64,000 nt of DNA from Prunus persica. Lineage: Eukaryota > Streptophyta > Magnoliopsida > Rosales > Rosaceae. Made by a program: the position numbers and the translations under genes. Position 1 is the stretch's first letter; the number at the start of each line of letters is the position of its first letter. Under the pieces are notes generated by a model. It saw only the letters and a list, made by a program, of their open reading frames with translations, was not told the origin of the DNA and ran no database searches. The stretch spans positions 11,613,044-11,677,043 of the forward strand of contig NC_034015.1 in NCBI RefSeq assembly GCF_000346465.2, read 5' to 3'. Below are positions 13,160 to 23,432 of the stretch, piece by piece.

Positions 13160-16100
13160 CATTAGTGTAGATATAATCTTATGATTAATTATGTATATGA
13201 GTTGAGAATTGCGTAATGTCTGTCATTATCAGAGAGTGTTTATCATCAGCATTTTGTTTCCAAAGTGCTCTTCATATGTGAGGTAAGGACGTATAAAGTA
13301 GAATAGAAGGAAATGTTATGATTTTGATTATTCCTGGTGGGCTAGTTATAATGGAGAATATCGGTATACCAAGTCTAATGCACCTGTGGTGCTTAGGTCA
13401 TTGTAAAAATTACAGGCTTGCATGCTAAGGGAACCTAAAACACAGACACACACAGAAACACATGTAGACTCTTCATCCACACAAGCATGCGACAGGAAGA
13501 AAAGTTGCGTTTGTTGTGTCTTGATATACTTTTCGTAGTTACTGGTCCTAAGACTCTGGCTCCTTTAATAAGTTGGTGGCTGTAGTTGGGTTTAATAAGA
13601 AATTTCCTTGTAGTAAGGATAACATTGTTCAATACACAGATTGCACGTTATTCCTTTTGTTTTTGACTATTGATGGTGTGAATAGTCTCTTATGAAGTTC
13701 TATTTACTTTTGACAGTTTTGGAGTGAGCTGTTGCCACAAGCTCGGCAGAAGCTTCTCATAATTGACAAGCAAACTCTTTTTGAGCAAGCTCGTAAGAAC
13801 ATGTACTGCTCTCGGTGCAATGGGTTATTGCTTGAAGGATTTTTGCAGATTGTCATGTATGGAAAGTCTTTGAAGCAGGAGGGAACAGATGGGCAAATAT
13901 CCTGCAACAGATCAAGAGCCTCAAAAAATCAAAAGGATGGTGGGTCAAGTATTACTAATGGATGTCATGATGAAATCCCGGATCCATCTGTCCATCCTTG
14001 GGGTGGTCTGACGATAACACGTGAGGGGTCATTGACACTCATTGATTGCTATTTGTATTGCAAGTCTCTCAAGGGACTTCAAAATGTAAGTTCTGATGAT
14101 TTTATTAATTTTATGAGATTAATTTAGGGTGCTGATTTTCACACTCCTCTTTTTGTCCACTTACACTCCCTTTTGTTTTTACTACTTTTTACTATAACAA
14201 AAAAAGGAGTGTAAGTGGACAAAAGAGGAGTGAGTACATACAATTTCCAACAAAGTGAGGGTAAGTGGACAAAAGAGGAGTGGGAAAATCAGCTCCCTTA
14301 ATTTGTTATCCAATTTCATTATAGTAGCTGATGTTTTGCTTGAATCAGGTGTTTGACAGTGCGCGTGCAAGGGAACGAGAACGTGAATTGCTTTATCCTG
14401 ATGCCTGTGGTGGGGGAGGTCGGGGTTGGATAAGCCAAGGAATGGCAAGTTATGGAAGAGGTCATGGAACAAGAGAAACATGTGCATTGCACACTGCCAG
14501 GCTTTCTTGCGATACATTGGTGGATTTTTGGTCAGCACTTGGAGAAGAAACTCGGCAGTCTCTTCTTAGGATGAAGGAAGAGGATTTTATTGAGAGGCTC
14601 ATGTACAGGTGATTAGCCATTTATTTATCTCTTCCGCATGAAATTCAATATAGAACAGTGGAAGTGCCAGATAATGGAGATAGCGGATCAAGTTTCAGTT
14701 ATTGGACCTGCAAGATTAATACTGATATTGGGGATGTTCAGCCTGGTAAAGTTGATCGGGAAGAGAAAAGTAGCTTAATTTGGAACAATAGATGTCCAAT
14801 ATCAGCTGGTGTACCCTTGAAGGATTTTACATAGGCCTGAGACATACTCTTTTCTTTCAATTAATTTTTATTTGGGTTCAAGCACCTAGTAAGTATAATG
14901 TTGGGGATTTGAAATTCCTCACCAAAAAATATGCAGGTGAACACTAAGGAGAGCAATCTGTCCTATGGGCAATATTGCAGAAGATACATAATGATAGGCA
15001 ACATATTGGGAGTGGATAAATGCATCCTTCATATTAACTGAATTTGATGAAGAGTGATATGCTGTAGGTGATAAATTTTTCCTGGATTCGGTAACAGAAA
15101 ACATCACCAAGACCCCTAAACATTTAAAGATTTGAGTCTTATCAATGTAAAAAGTAATGCATAGCTGCATTGATGAGGCATCATTAATTTAGAAACAACC
15201 TGTTTTGAATTCATAGTGGGTGTGGTTTTGTGGCTGTGTTGTATATATATGTATACATATGTCCAGAAAAGGTTTGCCCTGTTACTAATTAATGTGTCAT
15301 AGGATTGTCTTATTCTTACAACTTTGTGTTTTGGTTGTTCATTCCTAGTTCTATTGCAATATATTTAAATTATTAATCAATCAGTGGCTTTTCTTTTTGC
15401 ATAACATCTGGCCGTTATAGGTTATTTTAAATTTGATAGAGTTACATTATAGGTTCTTTATGTCGTGATATCTCCGAAGTCTTCATCAATTATTCTTAAT
15501 TCATGCTGCACGCTTTATAAGAATTCATGTTATAGTGTTCTGGTTTGTATTAAGATTTTGATGTTCATGTCACAGGTTTGACAGCAAGAGATTTTGCAGA
15601 GATTGCAGAAGGAATGTAATCCGTGAGTTCAAGGAGCTAAAGGAGCTGAAGCGCTTGCGGAGGGAACCTCGATGCACTAATTGGTTTTGTGTTGCAGATT
15701 CCGCCTTTCAGTATGAGGTGTGGCCTCATATGTTTCTTTCATTTTGACTTTTTCTGATTTCTGTTATGGTTGTTGTTTTCTCTAAGTCATCCATGAGCAA
15801 AACTGGTGAGATACGAAATTTTGATAGTGGGGCCACTTTATTTATGCAGCATTTTTTTGATGATACATACAGATGATGTGATGTATATTTTCTGTCATCA
15901 CAGGTATCCGATGGGACAGTCCAAGCTGACTGGCGCCATACTTTTGCAGATACTGTAGGGACTTACCATCACTTTGAATGGGCAGTTGGAACAGGCGAGG
16001 GAAAATCTGACATTCTGGAATTTGAAAATGTTGGCATGAATGGAAGTGTTAAGGTCAATGGCCTTGATCTTGGTGGTTTAAGTGCATGCTTTATCACCCT

Positions 16101-19100
16101 GAGGGCTTGGAAACTAGATGGTCGCTGCACTGAGCTTTCTGTAAAAGCTCATGCGTTGAAGGGTCAACAATGTGTTCACTGTAGGCTTATAGTTGGAGAC
16201 GGCTATGTAACAATCACAAGAGGAGAAACTATCAGAAGGTTTTTTGAGCATGCTGAAGAGGCAGAGGAAGAAGAGGTAGTTAAGATCCAGAAAAGCTTAT
16301 TATAGGCAATTGAGACTTATATCTTAAGGGGTTAAAACTAATGTGTTGTGTTTATTTAATGTTTTTTTTTTCTTCAGGATGATGATTCCATGGACAAGGA
16401 TGGAAATGAGCTGGATGGAGAATGCTCCCGTCCGCAAAAACATGCGAAGAGTCCTGAACTTGCTCGAGAATTTCTTCTAGATGCTGCAACTGTTATTTTC
16501 AAGGAGCAGGCATGTTCATTCTGCTGATCTTGTTGTGTGTTAAAGCTTGTCTTTGTTTTTTAAAACTCCGCTCCTTGTTTGATTACCTTTTGGGTGATCA
16601 TATGTTCATTCATGTTCCACATGTTATTCTAAAACCTCAGTTAGGTATACAGTTCAGTCTATATAGACATTGTTGTGGATTGTGGAAAGTAACGAAGGAT
16701 AATTATATTTGTTATGCAAGGAATGACACAAATTGTGGTGAGGTGAATGGTGTCTAGGGTAATGCAATCACAATAGTGCACTATTTTTACTATTTAAACC
16801 CTTTGTTTTAATTATTGAGGAAATGGTATTTAAAGGTTGGAGAACCTTTGGTGGGGAAAGAGGAAGAAAAGGAATTTGACTAGCCACAAGTTGTGTACAC
16901 TTTGTCTTCACAGCAGAATAAGGAGGAACTCCTCCTTACCTACTAATGCGGCTCAACCACAAACTAACACTTGTCCTTTTTTTTAAATTCTCAAAGGTGC
17001 ATTTATTTTTCACTTTAATTATTCTTCACAAAAGAGACACGTATCAGATTTTGGCTGAGCCACATCAGTAAGCAAGGAGGAGTTCCTCCTTATGGGCAAG
17101 GAGGGAAGCATTATCCTTGCTAAACTATTATGGCTTTCGAGCACCAAACATATGTTTGCACCATGCTATGCTGTGCAATTACTCACTATGTGCTTGTGTA
17201 ATGCTGGCACGTTTCTGAGTATGTAATATTAAGTATTCCATTTTTGACTGTGAATGCTATTCTTTCAGGTGGAAAAGGCATTTAGAGAAGGAACAGCCCG
17301 CCAAAATGCGCATAGCATCTTTGTTTGTCTTGCACTAAAGCTGCTGGAAGAACGAGTTCATGTTGCTTGCAAAGATATAATTACTCTTGAAAAGCAGGTC
17401 TTAAATCTTGTTATATTTAAAGATAAGACACTAGGAAGAAAAACCAGAAGAGCCATTTTCAGTTTCAGGAGAAACACTTCTGACGGCTTTGTACTTTTTC
17501 CTACAGATGAAGCTTCTGGAAGAGGAAGAAAAAGAAAAGCGTGAGGAAGAAGAACGCAAAGAGAGGAGAAGGACAAAAGAAAGAGAGAAAAAGCTACGAA
17601 GAAAGGAGAGGTTGAAAGGGAAAGAAAAGGATAAGGATAAGAAATGTTCTGAAGCAAATCAAACTCTTGATCTTCACGATGTCTCAAAGGAAGAATCATC
17701 ATCACTAATTGCTGATGAGGAGCCTAATAGTTCCATTAGCTGCAAGGATTCAGTTAGTGAAGCTGGTGATGATATTCTGTCTAGACCTGGATCTCCTGAC
17801 ACTCCAGATGAACAGTTCCAAAATGATTATATTATTTCAAAAATTGAAGATCCTTGTTATGATAGTTTTGATGCTGAAATTATCAACGGGAAAAGTGGTA
17901 CGGGTTCTTTTATAGCTGAACAATCAAAGTTTTCTCGACGGAGATTGAAATTTAGGAGAGAAGTTCAACTTGATGCATCTTTGAAGTGGTCTGACAGGCG
18001 CCGATATGCTGCTGTTTCAGATAGTGCTTCTGTGGTTAATAGATCTGAGTCGAGATGTAATGGTGATAATTTGGAGACTCCCTCAAGGGGCATCAATGGA
18101 TCAAACAGGCAATTAAGAGTGAATGGCCCAAAGTCCAATGGTCGGCATTGTGGTCCTAAGTTTACTGAGAAGTTCCTCTCCCCCGGCAACCGGATGAGTG
18201 ACAGATATGACTTCCATTCTTGCAACTGTAACAAAAATACTGAATATAGAGCAAAGGTAGAACCCCATGTTTCTGCTGCCAGAGTGGGCTGGGAGACCAA
18301 AACCGCAAGTAAGTCGGAATCTGCATTAGATATTTCTAAGCAATTCTATCGTGGTAACAGGTATAACCAAGTAGAACACATGCGTGATAGTTGTGCAAGA
18401 CCCAAAAGCAAAGTCAATTCAGGGGACAATCCTGGTACAGATTTGCCTCAGCCCAGGAAAATTTGGGAGCCCGTAGAGCCAACGAAAAAGTATCCTCGAA
18501 GTAACTCAGACTCTGATGTTACCTTGAGGTCATCTGCTTTCAAGTCTGAAGATAAAAACATGAAGTCATCTGGTGACATATGTACAGGTGATATTGTGGT
18601 AAATTCAGGTGAAGTTGATGAAGATAATAATTTGAAGGAATTAAGAAAATCCAGCATAGGAATGGATGTCAGTTGTCAGAACGGATTTCATGCTGGAGCA
18701 CAGGATTCTATTGACACTGCATTAAATGGAATTTCTGACTCCATGGTCGGCAGCAGTTCTAATTCTGATAACTGCTCATCATGTCTCAGTGAGGGAGACA
18801 GCAATACAACCTCGTCAAATCATGGAAATCAGGAATCTTCTTCCACTTCAGATTCAGAAGATGCCAGCCAGAAATCAGGAGGAAAAGAAACTTCTTTATC
18901 CATTCAAAATGGATTCCCAGAGTGCCATGGTATGGAGAATAATCAGGATGCAAAGAGAGGGGAGTCTATGGAAAGCAGGGCACTGAGTGGCCCTTCACTG
19001 AATGGAGCAGGGAGTAACATTCTTGGGAATCCATCAACAAATATTGCTCAGAGATTTGATAATGGTTTGTCTGCTATTAGTGTGGGTTCTCAGCATCATG

Positions 19101-19750
19101 GCATGCTTACTCCAATGCATAACCAAAATGTACACTTTCCCTTATTTCAAGCTCCTTCAATGGGTTACTATCACCAAAGTTCAGTTTCATGGCCTGCTGC
19201 TCCAACCAGTGGAATGATGTCTTTTCCTCATCCCAACCACTATCTATATGCTGGCCCTCTTGGGTATGGTATGAATGGAAACTCAGGCTTCTGCATGCCG
19301 TATAGTCCTGTGCAGCATGTACCCACTCCCTTGTTTACCCCTGGCCCAGTTCCAATTTATCCAGCCATCAATACAGAGGAGCAGACTCAAATTTCTAACC
19401 CAGGTGTGCAAGAATCTCTTTATGAAGCTAATACAGAGAGTGTGGATCCATCTGGACCGTATTCAATGCAAGCACCGGCAAGTGGAGAACGAGCAGAAGA
19501 CGATAATTCTGGCAGATTGCATACGAGTAATGATAGCTTTTCCTTATTCCATTATGGTGGGCCTCTGGCTGATCCTCCAGGATGTAATTCAAATCTTATG
19601 CCGTTGGAAGAACAGACTGTTGGGGATTTTCCACAAAAATGTTCAGATCATGTTGAGAATGATCATCATGCGTGCAATAAGAAAGAGGCTACTATTGAAG
19701 AATACAACCTGTTTGCAGCTAGTAATGGCATAAGGTTTTCATTCTTCTGA
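12757..19750 (+). CDS. Large conserved plant protein, NST1-like (function unknown)
   Basis: Eight exons: 12757-12882, 13717-14085, 14349-14608, 15576-15717, 15904-16275, 16378-16509, 17269-17397 and 17507-19750, giving 1257 residues. I recognise it as a conserved land-plant family that automatic pipelines often call stress response protein NST1-like; I know of no established biochemical role. The N-terminal half (about 1-510) is the conserved part: a Cys-rich patch (MYCSRCNG), a second CRDCRRNV motif and a further globular region. Residues near 515-560 are an extremely charged Glu/Lys/Arg helix, probably coiled coil or nuclear. The remaining 700 residues are Ser/Asn/Gly-rich and look disordered. 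Intron 6 starts with GC rather than GT; the other introns are GT-AG. The end is the natural stop of a 2.2-kb last exon. Gene structure is secure, function is not. Confidence 0.85.
14127..14297. mobile_element. Harbinger-type MITE in intron 2 of the NST1-like gene
   Basis: A 171-bp element flanked by TTA on both sides (14124-14126 and 14298-14300), the target size and sequence of PIF/Harbinger transposons. The left end GGGTGCTGATTTTCACACTC and the reverse complement of the right end, GGGAGCTGATTTTCCCACTC, match at 18 of 20 positions. The inner arms continue pairing through the GTCCACTTACACTCC motif, so the transcript could fold into a hairpin. Confidence 0.85.
16917..17095. mobile_element. Foldback MITE in intron 6 of the NST1-like gene
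   Basis: Two inverted arms of about 40 bp surround a central AT-rich part. The left arm starts AATAAGGAGGAACTCCTCC and the right arm, reverse-complemented, starts CATAAGGAGGAACTCCTCC. Both continue into a GG(C/T)CTGAGCC-like inner motif. Each arm is itself a short palindrome (AAGGAGGAACTCCTCCTT). Exact ends and target duplication are unclear. Confidence 0.6.
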
Positions 19751-20768
19751 TGTAGTTGTAAGAAGGTGTGAGGTGGCTGTTCAGGAATTCAGTCTCTATC
19801 TTCTTATTTGGTGATGAAGGTTTGTGGTACCTGGTATATGGTACACAATAATCTTCCTTTGAAAAATTCCAATTTTAGCTCATAGTATTTTTTTTCTCTT
19901 TAGTTATCCAAGTTGTCCCATCGTTTTTTTTTGCCTATTATAGAGAGGGAGAGTGCTACTATGTTTGAAGATTCTGTAGAGGCCAGGTTTTGTTTTGTTT
20001 TGTTTTACTTTTATTAAATGAAGAATTTATTGGTATGGAAATTTTCTTTTTGTATTTCAGAGCTGAAACAGTCCCATCTGTTGTACTTGTTTTAGGATTT
20101 TGAGCCTCCTAAAACATTGTCAGTTAATTAACTGAAATTTCTTGGCTGATGAAAATAATGGGGCTTATGAGGAAGTTATTTGTCATTTCTTCATGCAAAC
20201 TTTTTGAGAATCAATGTTTATTTTTATGTTCACTAAAATCGTTCCTGCGTTGTTGCATCAAATTTTTTATGGCTTGGGGTTTTGTTACCATTCAAGTCAT
20301 CATTGGCATCCACCTTTTCCAATGGCATATGGCATAGCTCTACACAACACAATTGAAAGCCAAAGGGAAGAAACAACCGGAGGAAAAAACTGAGGGAGGA
20401 GGCTCTCCATTTGTTGGTTGAGTCTAGAGAAGAGAAGGCGGCTTTCGTTTCTTTTAATTAATGTGATGGATGTTGTTTAGCCAAGTCATGCCACATAAGT
20501 TGGGAAGAGAAGTCGGGGTTAAACGGCGTTTTCAAATACTTTTGTACTTGACACATCATTTGGTGAACAAATTTGATTAATCTGGAGTTCAATTCTTGAA
20601 CAAAAGCCTTACTGAGCCTTTTGCTCAGTATATGGCACAAGGGTGAAATGGACCAAAGATAAGAATCTTAAACCAAAGAAAAATAACGCAAGCAGGCAAA
20701 AAGGTGTAAGTATAAATTTTCAGTTGAATCCACTGTTTCTTGCACAAGGAACTCTCAAGAATCAACTC
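19751..20768. other. Convergent 3' ends of the NST1-like and methyltransferase-like genes
   Basis: No gene is supported here. The two neighbours are convergent and their 3' UTRs must share this kilobase. It contains T-rich tracts typical of plant polyadenylation regions and nothing else I can recognise. Confidence 0.5.
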
Positions 20769-21779
20769 TCAGTTTCTTGCCCCACTAAACTTTAATACAG
20801 CAAGATAAAAACCAGGCTCGTCGACATAGTCGGTTAACTCGAAAGAATGTTGTGCTGCAACTTCCTGTAAAGTCTTCTTCTCAGGCAAGTCAGAAGTTAC
20901 AACATCTGGATATTGTTGTCGTTGTTGCTCTAAAACTTCTCTTCCTTGGGGATGGCTAATAACCAGTCTTGCACCTATACAAGCAACAGCCAGAACTCAG
21001 AATGAAACAGCAGTGCTAGGATGCAACTTCAGGGTGAGCCCTGAATAACATACCAGGATGAATCCGAGGCAAATAATGACATGTTATTGAGGCTGAGAAG
21101 CAGTAGCACAACACAACACAAACATGAATGAAGAGAAAAATTGATACAAGATACCTGCCAAAAAACACCTTGCAAGTGCTCCAAACGCCTCATCAAGTGT
21201 AAAGGGCATGGCTGGAAGGAAATAAAGGAACACAACATCTAAAGGTGCCCACTTATCAGGCACATATATTAATTCTCCTTGCCAACACTTAACCTTGTCA
21301 TATTTTTCTTTAATGCCAGCTAACACAAAAAGTGAATCATGGACAACAAGCAAGAGATTGCAGGGTGAAGATTCAACCACCCGATCTACAAATCCTTCGG
21401 AACCAATTGAAACCATAACTCTTGAAGTTTCTTCAATTTCTCCCGCAGTTATAATGCGATCAATGTTTAGGTTATAATCTGGTCCAGAACTGAAATCAGC
21501 GGAATCAAGAAAGGACCAGTCTTTCTCAGCAAAATCGTCGAAGTTGATTACAGAGACTACTCCTTCATCTGGTGGAGCTGTAGCACCACAAAATGATTGC
21601 CGAGCATGCAAAGCCTGATGCGAAATGAAAGGAAAGGAAAGAGAAAGAGGAGAGATGCAACGATTCCGATAACAGACACGGTTGGGGAACGTATAATGAG
21701 GTTGTGTTTGAAGACAAGGTAGCAACTGGAAGCTAGCTAGGGGAATGCAAAGGGACTGTGATGAGAAAACAGAATTCAT
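20769..21779 (-). CDS. Plastid-targeted methyltransferase-like protein
   Basis: Two exons on the minus strand, 21155-21779 and 20769-20974, giving 276 residues. The first 55-60 residues are rich in Ser, His and hydroxylated residues and poor in acidic ones, as in a chloroplast transit peptide. The C-terminal half resembles a small class-I SAM-dependent methyltransferase-type fold: an LLLVVHDS strand, then LPAMPFTLDEAFGALARC, then GARLVISHPQGRE, which look like late core motifs. The glycine-rich SAM loop is not obvious, so activity is uncertain. I recall similar plant proteins annotated as SAM-dependent methyltransferase superfamily members of unknown substrate. The first in-frame ATG is at 21779. 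The intron is GT-AG and splits a Gly codon. Confidence 0.8.
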
Positions 21780-23432
21780 TGCAGAGAACAACTGAATTTC
21801 CTTTTGGGATGCAAAGGCTTAATTATTGATAAATTGAAACGAACCAAAAGGGTTTCTGCTATTATTTCAAAAGTAGTTTGGTTCAACTAGTTATCACAAC
21901 CGGTCACACTAATCTTTTTATCAGAACCCCTGCATATAAGAAAGAAGAAACCAACTATTGTCAATCCTGAAACTGTAACTTAAATACTCAAACCATTCAA
22001 TTTCAAACTGATAATAAGATAATTAATTACTCAAGTTCTAAGCTAACATCAACTTAGTTTCAGGCATTAAGCAGGAAGGTTCCACCAGCATTTTTGAATT
22101 GGAAGTTTATTGCAACAATCATTAGCTTTTCTGGAACAACCAGGCCCAGCGAAAAAATGTTCCTTTTACGTTCAGAACCTAAGAAAAAACAAGAACATGA
22201 AACTCAGTGTTCACATTTTTCTCTTTCGCCTCCATTTTCCAATGAAGCAAACACTGTGTACCAAATTTTTCCTAAAAAAAAGATTTGCTGCATGAAAGAA
22301 TTATACAAATAATAACCCAGAACTGGAAATTTAGAAGCACAGAAAGAAAACGAAGAGAGAAGAAGTTCAAGGCTTTGTCTGATTCAACGGAATTTTCAAA
22401 TTTCTTTTGTTTAGCTGATGACCAGAACCAAATCCACTTACCCAACTACTCCTTTGAACCTCAACGGCGAATGCAAGCTCAGAGCCTCTCACTGCAAAGC
22501 CCTAATCCTAATTCCTCTGTCTTTAAACCCTAACAATTGTGAAGTTGGAGTTCCACTGTCACCACCGCTACTTTACACCAGAGCCGCTTACTGTAAAAAC
22601 CAAGCTCTTTCAATTATTGCCATTTAAAAAAGAAAATAAAACGTTTTCTCAACAGAAAAAAAAAAAAAAAAAATTATATATATATATATATATAAAGAGA
22701 AAAAATGCTAGGATTACCACATTTTAATACCAAGTTGTGTATCATCTTCATCTTTTTAATAGAAGTGGGCCCTATTGTATTGGAAAACTCTACTTCTATT
22801 AGAAAAGTAGTACACGGTGGTATAAAAATGTGGTAAGTCTAATATTATTCCAAAAATAAAAAAAAGTATATGATGCCAATCCTAGTTTTTAGGTCAATCA
22901 TTTCCTTGGTTAACTTTTAGGTCAATGCAGTCATTTCATTTTATTTTTGTGTTAACGAAAAAAAAAAGAGTAAAAAGAGAAAATGGTGGTAAATGTTTGG
23001 TTAATCACCACATTGTCCATAATTTATAGATTGATTACTCATTTTATTTAAGATTTGTAGGACAAAATAGACATTTATAGTTATGCTCGTCCTTGTATCC
23101 ACTTGCTGTACAAGCGATAATCTAAACAACTCTTAAATATTATAATTTAGACCTACGATCTCCCAAATGAAGGGTTCCTAAATTTGGTGGTTAGAGCCAC
23201 AATAAGGGGCTATATCATTTCGGGCTCTATATTCTTTTTATGATGTAATTTGGTTTAAGTTTTTTTTTGTGCGACTCGAGGACGCGAAGGCAAAGCCCCC
23301 CAAGTGTTAAAATCACAAAGCCTTCATGGTAATATTTCAGGGCTAAAAACTAAATCATGTATGTATCTCACATTCTCACACATATCTCAATCACCAAAAA
23401 CAACAGGGCACTGTTTCATGGTGAACTCGAAA
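21780..23432. other. Intergenic between the methyltransferase-like and MTP genes
   Basis: No supported gene. The left part is the minus-strand promoter of the methyltransferase-like gene. A telobox-like AAACCCTAA lies near 22526. An A-run with a TA repeat occurs at about 22656-22695 and is followed by a MITE. The rest is AT-rich, with the 3' region of the MTP gene at its right end. The short frames around 22100-22600 have no recognisable protein. Confidence 0.5.
22698..22851. mobile_element. hAT-like MITE, short copy
   Basis: About 154 bp with inverted ends: the left end carries GGATTACCACATTTTAATAC, and the right end reverse-complemented carries AGACTTACCACATTTTTATAC. The same terminal motif, TTACCACATTT, marks the larger elements at 35865-36114 and about 30487-30720. 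It therefore belongs to one family with different internal deletions. The target duplication was not resolved for this copy. Confidence 0.6.
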
